Positions 38,856 to 49,552 of a stretch of 64,000 nt of DNA are shown one piece after another. Below the pieces are notes generated by a model that had not been told where the DNA came from, searched no databases, and saw only the letters and a list, made by a program, of their open reading frames with translations. Origin of the DNA: Alphaproteobacteria bacterium (lineage in GTDB: Bacteria; Pseudomonadota; Alphaproteobacteria; Oceanibaculales; Oceanibaculaceae). The DNA lies in assembly GCA_018823745.1 (NCBI GenBank), contig JAHJHR010000018.1, forward strand, positions 186,001 through 250,000, in the 5' to 3' direction. Position numbers and translations under genes: made by a program. Position 1 is the first letter of the stretch. The number at the start of each line of letters is the position of its first letter.

Positions 38856-39590
38856 TCAGTCCGCGTAGTCGGGCTCCTGACGGTCCAGAATCCGCTTCAG
38901 CGCCTGGAAATGCATCTGGGCGTTGATCCGCTCGCCCTCGATCTGCTCATAGGTCATAGCGGCGACCTGCGGGTCGATGGGTTTCAGCGGCCGGCCGGTC
39001 GACATGGCCAGCACCTGATGCTGGCAGGCGCGCTCCAGATAATAAAGGTCGTCAAACGCATCGGCGACTGTCGGGCCGATGACGATGACCCCGTGATTGG
39101 CCAGGAACAGCACGCGCTTGTCACCCAGCACGCGGGCGATGCGGTCGCCTTCCTCGAAATCCAGCACCAGGCCGTTATACCGGTCGTCATAGGCGATCTG
39201 GTCGAGATAGCGCAGCGCATTCTGGCTGACCATCTCCACCCTGCCCTCCTGCACCAGGCAGAGCGCCGTGGCATAGGGCATGTGTGTGTGCAGCACGCAG
39301 GCCGCGTTGGGATTGGCCCGGTGGATGGCGGAATGGATATAGAAGGCCGTCGGTTCCGGCGGATGGCTGCCGCCCAGCGCATTGCCCTGCGAATCCAGCG
39401 TGCACAGCATGCTGGCGCTGATCTCCGAGAAATGCGCGCCATGCGGATTGATCAGGAAACGATCTGGCGCGCCGGGGATCTGCAGGCTGAAATGATTGCA
39501 CACGCCTTCATGGAAATTCAGCCGCGCCGCCCATCGGAAGGCAGCGGCGAGATCGATCCGGGCCTGCTGTTTCTCGTCGATGAAAGACAT
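38856..39590 (-). CDS. class II aldolase/adducin-family protein
   Basis: The 244-residue zinc-enzyme fold shows NFHEGVCNHFSLQIPG, the zinc histidines His101 and His103 (LHTHMPYAT) and His166 (ANHGVIV). Members cleave sugar phosphates such as fuculose 1-phosphate or act as decarboxylases; the substrate is not clear here. A GTG at 39599 is in frame, but I prefer the ATG at 39590. It converges with the receiver-HPt gene with three bases between stops and is divergent from the next gene. Confidence 0.87.
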   Translation of the reverse strand: MSFIDEKQQARIDLAAAFRWAARLNFHEGVCNHFSLQIPGAPDRFLINPHGAHFSEISASMLCTLDSQGNALGGSHPPEPTAFYIHSAIHRANPNAACVLHTHMPYATALCLVQEGRVEMVSQNALRYLDQIAYDDRYNGLVLDFEEGDRIARVLGDKRVLFLANHGVIVIGPTVADAFDDLYYLERACQHQVLAMSTGRPLKPIDPQVAAMTYEQIEGERINAQMHFQALKRILDRQEPDYAD

Positions 39591-39684
39591 GCGTAACACC
39601 TTGAATACAGGCTGCTGGCGAATTCAGGTTGCGATATCCGCGCCGGGACAACAGTCTAGCGGCGAAGCACCGGCAACCGCAATC

Positions 39685-40140
39685 ATGGGCGAAGCGATCG
39701 GCATGGAACGCAGCACCGTCTGGCGTCTGACAGCAAAATACCGTCATCTTTCCCTGGCGGCGCGCCTCGTCGCCCTAGACCCAAACGCCCTGGTGCTGGA
39801 CGGCAGCGGCGCGCCCGGAGCCGAATCCGACATGGCCACGGCCCAGCTGGACTGCCCGAGCTATTTCTGCAGCCGCCAGAAATTCGTGATGATCCTGGCC
39901 GAACTGGTGCGCGACGGGCTGAGCTTCGATGTCTCGCTGCACGAGATCGATCCCCGCAGCGGAATCTCTATGGCCTATGCCACGCTGCATCCACGGCTGG
40001 ATGAGCGCACGCTGCGCCTGCTGACCAGCATCGAGCCGCAGATGGCGTCCTACATGACCGAACTGAATGACCGCATCGAAGCGGTGTTCGAGGAGATGTC
40101 CCGTCAGATCAGCGGGCCATCCGGCACTCAGATTCATTAG
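39685..40140 (+). CDS. uncharacterised protein
   Basis: The product is about 151 residues. The first part (RLTAKYRHLSLAARLVALDPNALVLDG) could be a helix-turn-helix or packing helix. The middle has DCPSYFCSRQKFVMILAELVRDGL and a beta pattern SFDVSLHEIDP. The C-terminal half is helical. No family is recognised. ATGs at 39685 and 39703 are both plausible; the divergent aldolase gene begins 94 bp away. It ends 17 bp before the tRNA gene on the opposite strand. Confidence 0.55.
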   Translation: MGEAIGMERSTVWRLTAKYRHLSLAARLVALDPNALVLDGSGAPGAESDMATAQLDCPSYFCSRQKFVMILAELVRDGLSFDVSLHEIDPRSGISMAYATLHPRLDERTLRLLTSIEPQMASYMTELNDRIEAVFEEMSRQISGPSGTQIH

Positions 40141-40157
40141 GGATTTTGGGGGAGGAT

Positions 40158-40234
40158 TGGTCGGAGCGGCCGGATTTGAACCGACGACCCCTTGTCCCCC
40201 AGACAAGTGCGCTACCAGGCTGCGCTACGCTCCG
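40158..40234 (-). tRNA. tRNA-Pro (anticodon GGG)
   Basis: Read on the minus strand, the sequence folds into a cloverleaf: acceptor CGGAGCG pairs with CGCTCCG, a D arm with AGCCTGGTAGCGC, the anticodon stem CTTGT/ACAAG around CTGGGGG (anticodon GGG), and a T arm with GGTTCAAATCC. The discriminator base A and an encoded CCA (40158-40160) are present. It decodes CCC/CCU proline codons. Confidence 0.96.
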
Positions 40235-40311
40235 ACCGAGGAGGCGGACCATACAAGCCAAGCGATGGGGAAGCAACGGTTTCCCGCACCCAATCGCCGC
40301 TTTAGAACGCC

Positions 40312-40875
40312 CTAATTTCCGCTGCCTGCCTTGCGCAGGATTTCGCGCAATTCCAGCAGCTCGCGGATCGTGTTTTCAATGCTGGCCCTAAGGGCGCGCG
40401 GCAGAGCATCTTCCGGAGATTCAGACGCTGCTTCAGATGCTTCAGATTCTTCCGCCGGCGCGGCAAACAGATCGGGGTCGGACTCGCCCTCCTCCCCGGC
40501 CGCTGCGGCCGACAGGAGATCGTCGTCATCATCGGCCAGATCGTCATCATCGAAATCGCCCTTGGCCGTGCCATCACGCAGAAGGCGCTGGACGCCCTTG
40601 ATCGTATAGCCGTCCTTGTAGAGCAATTCGCGAATCCGGCGCAGCAGATCGACGTCTTCGGGGCGGTAATAACGCCGGCCCCCGCCGCGCTTCATCGGCT
40701 TTACTTGCGTGAATTTGGTTTCCCAGAACCGCAGCACATGCGGGGGTACATCGAGATCGGTCGCGACCTCGCTGATCGTGCGGAAGGCGGCCGCCGATTT
40801 GCCCGCGCTGCGTCGACGCGCGCCCTGTTCGCTTGTGATGCCCACTCCGCCTTGCTCCGCTGCGTCTAGCGCCAC
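40312..40875 (-). CDS. MerR-family transcriptional regulator
   Basis: This 187-residue regulator has an N-terminal MerR winged helix-turn-helix (about residues 32-100): [41 protein letters not shown] and a [11 protein letters not shown] helix. The remainder is a very acidic, Ala/Glu/Asp-rich tail ending in a helical [17 protein letters not shown]. No metal-binding cysteines are seen, so it is not a metal sensor. It follows ihfA by about 30 bp on the same strand. The start is GTG at 40875, preferred over downstream starts because the HTH would otherwise be cut. Confidence 0.83.
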   Translation of the reverse strand: MALDAAEQGGVGITSEQGARRRSAGKSAAAFRTISEVATDLDVPPHVLRFWETKFTQVKPMKRGGGRRYYRPEDVDLLRRIRELLYKDGYTIKGVQRLLRDGTAKGDFDDDDLADDDDDLLSAAAAGEEGESDPDLFAAPAEESEASEAASESPEDALPRALRASIENTIRELLELREILRKAGSGN

Positions 40876-40908
40876 CGATCCACACCGGGATTCGGGAGCG
40901 GCCGTCCG

Positions 40909-41214
40909 TTATTCGCTGGACAATTCCCCGTTGATCCGCCCCTTCAGCACATGTGACGGGCGGAATACGAGAACCCTGCGGGGCAGGATCGGCACTTCCT
41001 CGCCGGTCTTCGGGTTGCGGCCAACGCGGCGCCCCTTCTGACGGACGGAGAAACTGCCGAAGGATGAAATTTTCACCATCTCGCCACGTTCCAGCGAATC
41101 GGCGATCTCGTTCAAGACGGTTTCGACCAGATCGGCTGATTCGTTACGAGACAGACCAACTTCCTGATATACCGCTTCGCTCAATTGCGCGCGGGTAACG
41201 GTCTTTTCAGTCAT
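40909..41214 (-). CDS. ihfA: integration host factor alpha subunit
   Basis: The 101-residue nucleoid protein bends DNA at specific sites as IHF (with IhfB) and assists sigma-54 promoters, relevant here because ntrC is in the window. It has the HU/IHF fold: [30 protein letters not shown], the minor-groove arm [14 protein letters not shown] with Pro68, and [13 protein letters not shown]. The frame runs upstream to 41418, but the ATG at 41214 gives the family N terminus. A promoter and a CtrA-type site precede it. Confidence 0.96.
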   Translation of the reverse strand: MTEKTVTRAQLSEAVYQEVGLSRNESADLVETVLNEIADSLERGEMVKISSFGSFSVRQKGRRVGRNPKTGEEVPILPRRVLVFRPSHVLKGRINGELSSE

Positions 41215-41238
41215 GCCCTGACTCCCGAAAGGAGATGA

Positions 41239-41267
41239 ACGGTAACGCGACTGGATAAAACCGTCAA
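41239..41267 (-). promoter_or_regulatory. candidate sigma-70 promoter of ihfA
   Basis: Read on the minus strand, TTGACG (41267-41262) is followed after 17 bp by TACCGT (41244-41239), giving a start near 41232. Closer to the ATG, CTCC and GGAG flank a short loop (TCTCCTTTCGGGAGTC), so the Shine-Dalgarno GGGAG could be masked by a small hairpin. Confidence 0.5.
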
Positions 41268-41291
41268 TTACAAAGGGATGGCGAGTGTCGT

Positions 41292-41307
41292 TTAAGTGAC
41301 GGTTAAC
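41292..41307. promoter_or_regulatory. CtrA-type box upstream of ihfA
   Basis: TTAAGTGACGGTTAAC contains two TTAA half-sites separated by exactly 7 bp with a trailing C, the full CtrA consensus TTAA-N7-TTAAC known from Caulobacter and other alphaproteobacteria. It lies about 65 bp upstream of the likely ihfA transcription start, 24 bp upstream of the proposed -35 element, and 22 bp before the fabH stop codon. Confidence 0.6.
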
Positions 41308-41329
41308 TTGAACTTTCCAACCGTCCCGA

Positions 41330-42304
41330 TCAGACCCGCAGCAGCCCAGCGCCCCAGGCCAGACCGCCGCCAATGGCTTCCAGCAACACCAGGTCGCCCG
41401 GCTTGATGCGGCCGTCATTCATCGCCTCAGCCAGGGCCAGAGGCACCGAGGCGGCGGAGGTGTTGGCGTGCCGGTCGATGCACAGCACGACCTTCTCCTC
41501 CGGCAGGCCGAAGCGCTGGCGCATGCCGTCAATGATTCGGCGATTGGCCTGATGCGGCACCAGCCAGTCGATATCGGCGGATGTCAGCTCATTGGCCGAC
41601 AGCGCCTCCTCGATCACCGCGCCCAGTTTCAGCACGGCATGCTTGTAGACCTCGCGGCCGACCATGCGGACATGCCCGACCGTGCCAGTGGAAGATGGCC
41701 CGCCATCGACATAGAGCGCGTCATGCTCGCGCCCGTCGGAATGCAGATGCGTCGACAGGATGCCCCGGTCGGTATTGGCGCCACTGCCCTGCTCCGCGGT
41801 CAGCAGCACGGCGCCCGCGCCATCGCCGAACAGCACGCAGGTGCCGCGATCCTCCCAGTCGAGCAAACGGGTGAAAGTTTCCGCGCCAATCACCAGCACG
41901 TTCTTCGCCTGGCCCGCCTTGATGAAGTTATCGGCAATCGCCAGCGCATAGATGAAGCCGGCACAGACCGCCTGCACATCGAAAGCAGCGCCCCGGATCA
42001 TGCCCAGACGGGCCTGGACCTTGGTTGCGGTGGAAGGAAAGGTTTCATCCGGCGTCGTCGTGGCGACGATCAGCAGATCGATATCTGCCGCCGTCTTGCC
42101 GGAGGTCCGCAGCGCCTCAAGGGCAGCGTTCACGGCCAGATCGGAGGTCAGCTCGCCATCGGCGGCGACATGGCGCTGGCGAATGCCTGTACGCTGCACG
42201 ATCCACTCATCCGTCGTGTCGATCCTGCGCGCCAGTTCGTCATTCGTGACAATCCGCTCGGGGAGATAGGCTCCCCAGCCGGTTAGCCGGGACCGATAGA
42301 CCAT
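41330..42304 (-). CDS. fabH: 3-oxoacyl-ACP synthase III (FabH)
   Basis: FabH starts fatty-acid synthesis by condensing acetyl-CoA with malonyl-ACP. The 324-residue thiolase-fold enzyme has the triad Cys114 (VCAGFIYAL), His in VPHQANRRI and Asn in [10 protein letters not shown]. The ATG at 42304 ([19 protein letters not shown]) shares one base with the plsX stop. Upstream in-frame starts add unrelated sequence. The order plsX-fabH-ihfA-merR is a well-known alphaproteobacterial cluster. Confidence 0.96.
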   Translation of the reverse strand: MVYRSRLTGWGAYLPERIVTNDELARRIDTTDEWIVQRTGIRQRHVAADGELTSDLAVNAALEALRTSGKTAADIDLLIVATTTPDETFPSTATKVQARLGMIRGAAFDVQAVCAGFIYALAIADNFIKAGQAKNVLVIGAETFTRLLDWEDRGTCVLFGDGAGAVLLTAEQGSGANTDRGILSTHLHSDGREHDALYVDGGPSSTGTVGHVRMVGREVYKHAVLKLGAVIEEALSANELTSADIDWLVPHQANRRIIDGMRQRFGLPEEKVVLCIDRHANTSAASVPLALAEAMNDGRIKPGDLVLLEAIGGGLAWGAGLLRV

Positions 42305-43350
42305 TAGATCGCTGCTGCCTTCTGATTTTCCGCTTCCAGAGTGAGCTTCTGGATTTCGCCCTTGATACGCTCGATGAAGCCCTGACGGCACAGATCGACG
42401 GCAACGCCGATCGCGTTGGCGAAACCAAAGGCATCTGTTCCGCCATGGCTCTTCACCACGATGCCGTTCAGCCCCAGAAACATCGCCCCGTTATAGCGCC
42501 GGGGATCGACCCGGCTGCGCAACCGGCGGATTGCCGGCTGGCTCAGCAGATAGCCGATGCGCGACAGCAGGGAACTCTTGAAGGATTCGCGCAGGAACAG
42601 GCCGATCAGCTTGGCCGTGCCTTCCGCCGTCTTCAGCGCGACATTGCCGGTAAAGCCGTCCGTGACAATCACATCCACCGTGCCCGCGCCAATATCATCG
42701 CCTTCGACGAAACCGCGGAAATCGAGAGGTGTCTGGCTTTCACGCAGCATGGCCGCCGCCCGGCGGATATGCTCATGGCCCTTCTGGCCCTCGACACCGA
42801 CGTTCAGCAGGCCGATGGTCGGACGCTCCAGCCCCAGGACAGCGCGCGCGAAAATATCGCCCATCACCGCGAACTGGACCAGATTCTCCGCATCGCATTC
42901 GATGTTGGCGCCCAGATCGAGCATGACGCTCTCGCCGCGCTGCGTCGGGAAGAACGAGGCAATGGCTGGCCTGTCGATACCCGGCAGCGTGTGCAAAACG
43001 AATTTGGCCATCGCCATCAGCGCGCCGGTATTGCCCGCCGAGACAACGCCGGAGGCATCGCCCGAGCGCACGGAATCAATCGCCAGGCGCATGCTTGACG
43101 CCCGTCCGCCCCGCAGGGCGACGGCCGCCTTCGCATCGCTGCCGACAACATCGGGAGCATGGCGGATTTCTGCTGCGTTCGCCAATTTGCTTCCGGGGAC
43201 GATGAGAGCGTTCAGCTCTTCATCGCGCCCGAAAATCAGGAATCGCAGATCAGGAAAACGCTCAAGCGCGAGCTCCGCCCCCCGGATAACCATTTCGGGT
43301 GCTTTGTCGCCCCCCATCGCATCCAGGGATAGCGTCAGATGAGCGGTCAA
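42304..43350 (-). CDS. plsX: phosphate acyltransferase PlsX
   Basis: PlsX makes acyl-phosphate from acyl-ACP for phospholipid synthesis. The 348-residue protein starts with [16 protein letters not shown] and has [51 protein letters not shown] and [19 protein letters not shown], all family landmarks. It overlaps the fabH start by one base and lies 24 bp after rpmF. Confidence 0.97.
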   Translation of the reverse strand: MTAHLTLSLDAMGGDKAPEMVIRGAELALERFPDLRFLIFGRDEELNALIVPGSKLANAAEIRHAPDVVGSDAKAAVALRGGRASSMRLAIDSVRSGDASGVVSAGNTGALMAMAKFVLHTLPGIDRPAIASFFPTQRGESVMLDLGANIECDAENLVQFAVMGDIFARAVLGLERPTIGLLNVGVEGQKGHEHIRRAAAMLRESQTPLDFRGFVEGDDIGAGTVDVIVTDGFTGNVALKTAEGTAKLIGLFLRESFKSSLLSRIGYLLSQPAIRRLRSRVDPRRYNGAMFLGLNGIVVKSHGGTDAFGFANAIGVAVDLCRQGFIERIKGEIQKLTLEAENQKAAAI

Positions 43351-43374
43351 GTGTCAGCTCCCCGCGCAGGAAAC

Positions 43375-43554
43375 CTAAGCGGCGGCCTCGACGACCTCAC
43401 GCCCCTTATAGTATCCGCAAGAGCCGCAGACATGGTGCGGCAGCTTGGTCTCGCCACAGTTCGGGCATTCATTGCTGTTCGTCGCAGCGATGGAATCGTG
43501 CGAACGACGCATATCGCGACGCGAACTGGATTTCTTCTTTTTAGGAACGGCCAT
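43375..43554 (-). CDS. rpmF: 50S ribosomal protein L32
   Basis: This is a 59-residue protein. The N terminus is [17 protein letters not shown], typical of L32, and a CxxC-CxxC zinc ribbon is formed by Cys30, Cys33, Cys43 and Cys46. The order yceD-rpmF-plsX-fabH is classical. The gap upstream holds a likely promoter, so rpmF and the fatty-acid genes can be transcribed independently of yceD. Confidence 0.95.
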   Translation of the reverse strand: MAVPKKKKSSSRRDMRRSHDSIAATNSNECPNCGETKLPHHVCGSCGYYKGREVVEAAA

Positions 43555-43624
43555 GGGTCCGACCTTCTAACAGTCTATAAATTGAACACGGCTACGCAGA
43601 GACTGCGAACCGTCGGAGCGCGCT

Positions 43625-43653
43625 TGTTTAGCCAAAAACCATCGTGTCAGCAA
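43625..43653 (-). promoter_or_regulatory. candidate promoter for rpmF-plsX-fabH
   Basis: On the minus strand TTGCTG (43653-43648) and TAAACA (43630-43625) are separated by 17 bp. The transcription start would fall about 65 bp upstream of the rpmF ATG. Fit to the -35 consensus is moderate. Confidence 0.4.
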
Positions 43654-43670
43654 GCCGTTCCCCGCAGGGA

Positions 43671-44252
43671 TCACGATTTTTCCCTTAACTGCGCCAATTT
43701 AGCGAAGGGATTGTTCTTTTCTAACGGCGTTTCGTCGTTCACGGTAATACCCGGACGCAGGGCCTGCAAGGCCGCATCCTCCGCACGCGGATAGGGATCC
43801 AGCATCACGGCGAATTGCTGGACCACGGCTTCCCCCAGATCGATCCGGCCATTTTCGATCGGCTCGGGCGGGTCTTCCTCGTCCAGCAGGAAGTCCAGCC
43901 CCTTCTCCTCGATCATGGCGAAGAGTTCCTCATCGGTCGGCGCATCCTCGGTGAAGCGCTGGACGAAGTGATCCTCGATGTGTTCCGGCACGGGGCCCAG
44001 CGTCAGGACGCAGCGCTGCACCAGATCGGCCAGCAGATCGCCGGCCAGCGTCACGCCGGCCCCGCCCGATCCCTGGGTGACGCGCAGACGCGCGGACAGC
44101 CGGTCCAGCGACAGAAGATCGAACCGGCGCATCAGGGCGGCCCGCTCCTCCTCCGTCGCCTCGATCTCCAGTGTCAGCCCGCGCGCGCCGATGCTGGCGA
44201 CCTCCACGGGGCGCGAGAATTCAGGGGTGATACTCATCGGTGTCTCGCTCAT
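43671..44252 (-). CDS. yceD: YceD-family protein (DUF177), 23S rRNA accumulation
   Basis: The 193-residue DUF177 protein has the family's conserved RRCVLTL-like segment (here LVQRCVLTLGPV) followed by an acidic FTEDAPTDEE stretch and DLGEAVVQQFAVMLDPYPR near the C terminus. It is needed for normal 23S rRNA levels in bacteria and plants. The ATG at 44252 overlaps the stop of the upstream chaperone by four bases. It is upstream of rpmF as in most proteobacteria. Confidence 0.88.
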   Translation of the reverse strand: MSETPMSITPEFSRPVEVASIGARGLTLEIEATEEERAALMRRFDLLSLDRLSARLRVTQGSGGAGVTLAGDLLADLVQRCVLTLGPVPEHIEDHFVQRFTEDAPTDEELFAMIEEKGLDFLLDEEDPPEPIENGRIDLGEAVVQQFAVMLDPYPRAEDAALQALRPGITVNDETPLEKNNPFAKLAQLREKS

Positions 44253-44797
44253 ACGGATTCCTTAGATGGGGCAAGACGGGATGACAGACGGCCGGCCAGC
44301 AGGCTCTCCAAAGGCTCGGCATCGAAAGCGGCATCCATCTCACGCAGATATTGCGCCATGGCGGTGAGGTGTTCGGTGCTGGGCGTGGCCGTGCCGTAGA
44401 GATTGCGCCGCAGCGCCTCGACAAGCCCGGCCTCGTCCCCGGCAAGGGCGCGGTCATAGGCTGTTACCCGGCCATAGAAGGCTTCCGCCATTTTCTTCAC
44501 GCGCGGCCCGACACCCAGATCGCCGGCCCCCATCTCGCGCAGGCTCTGGTCCATATCCGCAAACATCGCGTCGAACAGCGCCTGGGAAAACCGGGCCTGC
44601 GCCGGACCTTCGCGCCTCAGCCGCCGCAAGGCCAGATGGACATGCAGCGCCACCATCTCGAAGCGGCCATCGACCGTATCCGGCACGCCCATATCCGTAT
44701 AGGGCCTGGGATCGCGGGCCAGTTCGACCAGGGCGCCGTAGAGGCTGTAGACCGGATCCGGCTGGGCGGACCGACGGCGAAAAAGACCTTCAAGCAT
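44249..44797 (-). CDS. ubiquinol-cytochrome c chaperone family protein (CBP3-like)
   Basis: The 182-residue member of the CBP3/UQCC1 family assists cytochrome bc1 (complex III) assembly in mitochondria and alphaproteobacteria. The family fold is visible in SLYGALVELARDPRPYTDMGVPDTVDGRFEMVALHVH (broken in the gene by helices), ALRRLRREGPAQARFSQALFDAMFADMDQSLREMGAGDLGVGPRVKKMAEAFYGR, each part shorter here than quoted families. It contacts cytochrome b during insertion. It overlaps yceD by four bases. Confidence 0.85.
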   Translation of the reverse strand: MLEGLFRRRSAQPDPVYSLYGALVELARDPRPYTDMGVPDTVDGRFEMVALHVHLALRRLRREGPAQARFSQALFDAMFADMDQSLREMGAGDLGVGPRVKKMAEAFYGRVTAYDRALAGDEAGLVEALRRNLYGTATPSTEHLTAMAQYLREMDAAFDAEPLESLLAGRLSSRLAPSKESV

Positions 44798-44952
44798 TCA
44801 CTTTGACCTGAGCGCGGTTGCCGGTACTGGCGGCGCTTCATCCGTCGCGACATTGACAGCGCACCGCCACAATGCGACTTTTCCCCCCATAAATCGCGTG
44901 GCGTTGCCATCAGGTCAAGCCATAGCGCCCGGATATTCGGATTTCGCCCAGA

Positions 44953-45450
44953 ATGAACATGCCCAGACGGACCCAGAGACTGCCCCTAAGCACCCTGGCG
45001 GGCGCTGCCTGTCTTTTGTTTCTGGCAGCCGGCTGCACCTCCACCATCGATACGCGGGGCCATATGGTCGATCCCGATATCCTGGCGGAGGTAAAACCGG
45101 GGCAGACCAGCCGCGCCGAGGTCCAGCAATTGCTGGGCTCGCCCAGCGCCACCCCGACCTTCGACAGCGACAGCTGGTATTACATCGGCCGGCGCACCGA
45201 AACCGTCGCCTTCTTCGATCCCGAAGTGATCGAACAGCAGGTTGTCGTGGTCAATTTCGACGCCAATGGCACGGTCAGCGACATCCGGCGTCTCGATGCG
45301 GAGGACGGGCAGGCCATTCAGGTCGTCGAACGCGAAACCCCGACAGCGGGCCGCAAGCTGGGCCTGTTGCAGCAGCTCTTCGGCAATCTCGGCCGCTTCA
45401 ACGTACCGACCCAGGAACGCGGGCCGGTCATCTCCGCCCCCGGACGGTAA
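44953..45450 (+). CDS. bamE: outer membrane assembly lipoprotein BamE
   Basis: BamE is a small lipoprotein of the beta-barrel assembly machine. The 165-residue protein has an N-terminal signal with lipobox LAAGC (Cys28), then the SmpA/OmlA domain: VKPGQTSRAEVQQLLGSPS (typical turn after the first helix), DSWYYIGRR and QQVVVVNFD, followed by a C-terminal extension common in alphaproteobacteria. It is divergent from the complex III chaperone gene (155-bp gap) and is followed by a strong terminator. Confidence 0.93.
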   Translation: MNMPRRTQRLPLSTLAGAACLLFLAAGCTSTIDTRGHMVDPDILAEVKPGQTSRAEVQQLLGSPSATPTFDSDSWYYIGRRTETVAFFDPEVIEQQVVVVNFDANGTVSDIRRLDAEDGQAIQVVERETPTAGRKLGLLQQLFGNLGRFNVPTQERGPVISAPGR

Positions 45451-45464
45451 CGGATCAGACAGAC

Positions 45465-45505
45465 AAAAAAACGCCCCGGCCTGGACCGGGGCGTTTTTGT
45501 TTTTG
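45465..45505. terminator. bidirectional intrinsic terminator between bamE and hppA
   Basis: ACGCCCCGG (45471-45479) and CCGGGGCGT (45486-45494) form a perfect 9-bp stem. A-run on one side and TTTTTGTTTTT on the other make it work in both directions. It separates the convergent bamE and hppA. Confidence 0.93.
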
Positions 45506-45517
45506 CGGCTGCCTGTC

Positions 45518-47599
<2,082 letters not shown>

Positions 47600-47620
47600 T
47601 AATGAGAGCCCCTTTTGCCC

Positions 47621-47685
47621 GACCCGGTCGCAATGGCCGGGTCTTTATTTGTTTTCCCTGGGGCACGCACAGTTCTGCGTGTCCC
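47621..47685 (-). promoter_or_regulatory. two-hairpin leader of hppA
   Basis: Two inverted repeats fill the hppA leader. The first has GACCCGG (47621-47627) and CCGGGTC (47637-47643) around a 9-nt loop, about 20 bp from the hppA ATG. The second has a 10-bp stem, GGGGCACGCA and TGCGTGTCCC (47660-47685), with one G-U pair on the plus strand. As RNA the second folds slightly better on the plus strand, so the direction of any function is open. Confidence 0.4.
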
Positions 47686-47747
47686 TCCCTTTACAAAAGG
47701 AAGCCTAGCAGGAAGACCAACTAAAGCAAAAGATTAAGTAGTGTTTT

Positions 47748-48965
47748 CTAAGCCGTCGGGCTTGCCGTGCCGCGGCTCAGCCTCAGCCACAGGACCAGGG
47801 AGATGGCAATGACGACAAACGGCAGGATCGTCAGGTTAACCACCGGCCAGCCATACAGATTCTGTAGCGCGCCGGCAGAAAACGAGCCGATGGAGACGCT
47901 GCCGAAAACCAGGAAGTCATTCATCGCCTGCACCTTCTCCTTCTCGGCCGGAAGATAGGCCTTGGTCAGAAGGGTCGTGCCCCCGACGAACAGGAAATTC
48001 CAGCCCACCCCCAGCAGCACCAGGGCGAACCAGAACCGCGTGATATCCTGCCCGGTCAGGTTGATCCCCACGCAGACGATCATGAGGGCCGCGCCGGTCA
48101 GCATGATGTTCAGCACACCATAGCGGTTGATCAGGCTGCCGGTGATGAAGGCCGGTGCAAACATGCCCAGCGCATGCCACTGGATGACAAAGGCCGCATC
48201 GCTGAATTCCAGCCCGCAGGCAAGCATGGCGAGCGGCGTCGCGGTCATGACCATGTTCATCATGGTGTAGCCGATCACCGCGCCGACAACAGCGACAACG
48301 AAGACCGGCTGCCGGATGATCTGGCCCAGCGGCCGGCCGCTGTCGCGGCGCTGCGCCAGGGTTGGCCGGGGAATCTCGATGAAGATCAGCAGGACCAGCG
48401 GAATCAGCCAGATAACAGCAATCGTCGCAAAACTGCCCGCGAACAGGATAGGCTCGAACAGGTCGCGCGACCAGATCGCCAGGTTCGGGCCGGCCACGGC
48501 GGAGAACACGCCGCCCGCCAGAACCAGCGAGATCGCCTTGCTCTTGAAGGCCTCGCTGGCTGTATCGGCGGCAGCAAAGCGATAGAACAGGGCAAAGCCC
48601 TGATTGACACCCATCAGCCCTGCGCCTGCGCAAAACAGAATGAAATTCGCCTGAAATATCCCGACTGCGGCAATCAGCGCCCCGATAATGCCGACCACCA
48701 CCCCCAGCATGAATCCCGGCCGGCGCCCGAAACGCTTCATCAGCATGGAGGCCGGCAGGGTGGTCAGCATGGTCGATGTCAGCTGTACCGCCAGCGGCAG
48801 GGTGGCCAGGGATTTATCATCGGCCAGCATCGTGCCGACAATGGCCGATACGGTCATGGTCAGCGAGTTGCCGGTCATCGAGAAGGCCTGGCAACACGCC
48901 AGCAGGATGACATTCTTGCGGGTAGGGTCGCCGCGAAGTGCCGGTTCCGGCTGAACGCTGGTCAT
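47748..48965 (-). CDS. major facilitator superfamily transporter
   Basis: This is a 405-residue polytopic membrane protein with about 12 hydrophobic segments and a central cytoplasmic loop after helix 6 (IEIPRPTLAQRRDSGRPL). The conserved MFS loop between helices 2 and 3 is recognisable (MKRFGRRPGFML). The cargo is not evident; small efflux-type carriers look similar. The ATG at 48965 places the first helix near the start; the frame extends upstream to 49019. It lies on the same strand as hppA and the FliL-like gene. Confidence 0.83.
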   Translation of the reverse strand: MTSVQPEPALRGDPTRKNVILLACCQAFSMTGNSLTMTVSAIVGTMLADDKSLATLPLAVQLTSTMLTTLPASMLMKRFGRRPGFMLGVVVGIIGALIAAVGIFQANFILFCAGAGLMGVNQGFALFYRFAAADTASEAFKSKAISLVLAGGVFSAVAGPNLAIWSRDLFEPILFAGSFATIAVIWLIPLVLLIFIEIPRPTLAQRRDSGRPLGQIIRQPVFVVAVVGAVIGYTMMNMVMTATPLAMLACGLEFSDAAFVIQWHALGMFAPAFITGSLINRYGVLNIMLTGAALMIVCVGINLTGQDITRFWFALVLLGVGWNFLFVGGTTLLTKAYLPAEKEKVQAMNDFLVFGSVSIGSFSAGALQNLYGWPVVNLTILPFVVIAISLVLWLRLSRGTASPTA

Positions 48966-49052
48966 GTGCTTGGCCTGACAGGAGGAAAATGCGGTTACGC
49001 TGATACCATACCCCGGCAAGAGCCAGCCATGCCGGCTGTCCGGGTCAGCCGA

Positions 49053-49514
49053 TCAGGAAACGGGACGCTCAAAGACATTCTTGAACAGAATGTCATGCAC
49101 CACATTTGGGCCCAGCACGTCGCGGGTGACTTTCAGCAGGCGATCCTTCAGGAAAGCAAGATCCTGCAACCCACTGATTCCACGCGACTGCAGCGACAGA
49201 AGATAGACGATATAGGCGTCCTGCAGGCGTGGCAGCTGGCGCTGGAGCAGGACGGCGCCATCCGGCTGGTAGACCTCGACCGAAATCTCCATGACGAAGA
49301 AACGGCGGACGGTCCCGTCCTCGAACAACGGCAGGATGATCGGCTCGATATCGACAACCGATGTCGCAGCGGGCGGTTTGGGCTTCGGCTCCATGCCTTC
49401 CGGCAAATCCATGCCGAGCAAGGGGCGCACCACCTCCGGCAGGAAGGTCCAGGCGGCAAACCCGCCTCCGCCCAGCAAGGCCAGCAGGACAACCAGGATG
49501 ATGACGATTTTCAT
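49053..49514 (-). CDS. FliL-like membrane protein
   Basis: The 153-residue protein has an N-terminal membrane helix (about 3-25) followed by a Pro/Lys-rich stretch and a FliL-type domain (VDIEPIILPLFEDGTVRRFFVMEISVEV, then DRLLKVTRDVLGPN, both shown here only in outline). FliL supports flagellar stator function. The gene stands alone without other flagellar genes, so it may be a distant FliL paralogue. It sits 38 bp downstream of thiL. Confidence 0.75.
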   Translation of the reverse strand: MKIVIILVVLLALLGGGGFAAWTFLPEVVRPLLGMDLPEGMEPKPKPPAATSVVDIEPIILPLFEDGTVRRFFVMEISVEVYQPDGAVLLQRQLPRLQDAYIVYLLSLQSRGISGLQDLAFLKDRLLKVTRDVLGPNVVHDILFKNVFERPVS

Positions 49515-49552
49515 GGCGCCATCATTGCCTGCGAATGCGAAAAATCACACTG

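Noticed and set aside
40235-40311. tRNA-Pro 3' flank as a possible integration site
   Set aside because: No repeated copy of the tRNA end and no integrase gene nearby; ordinary tRNA context.
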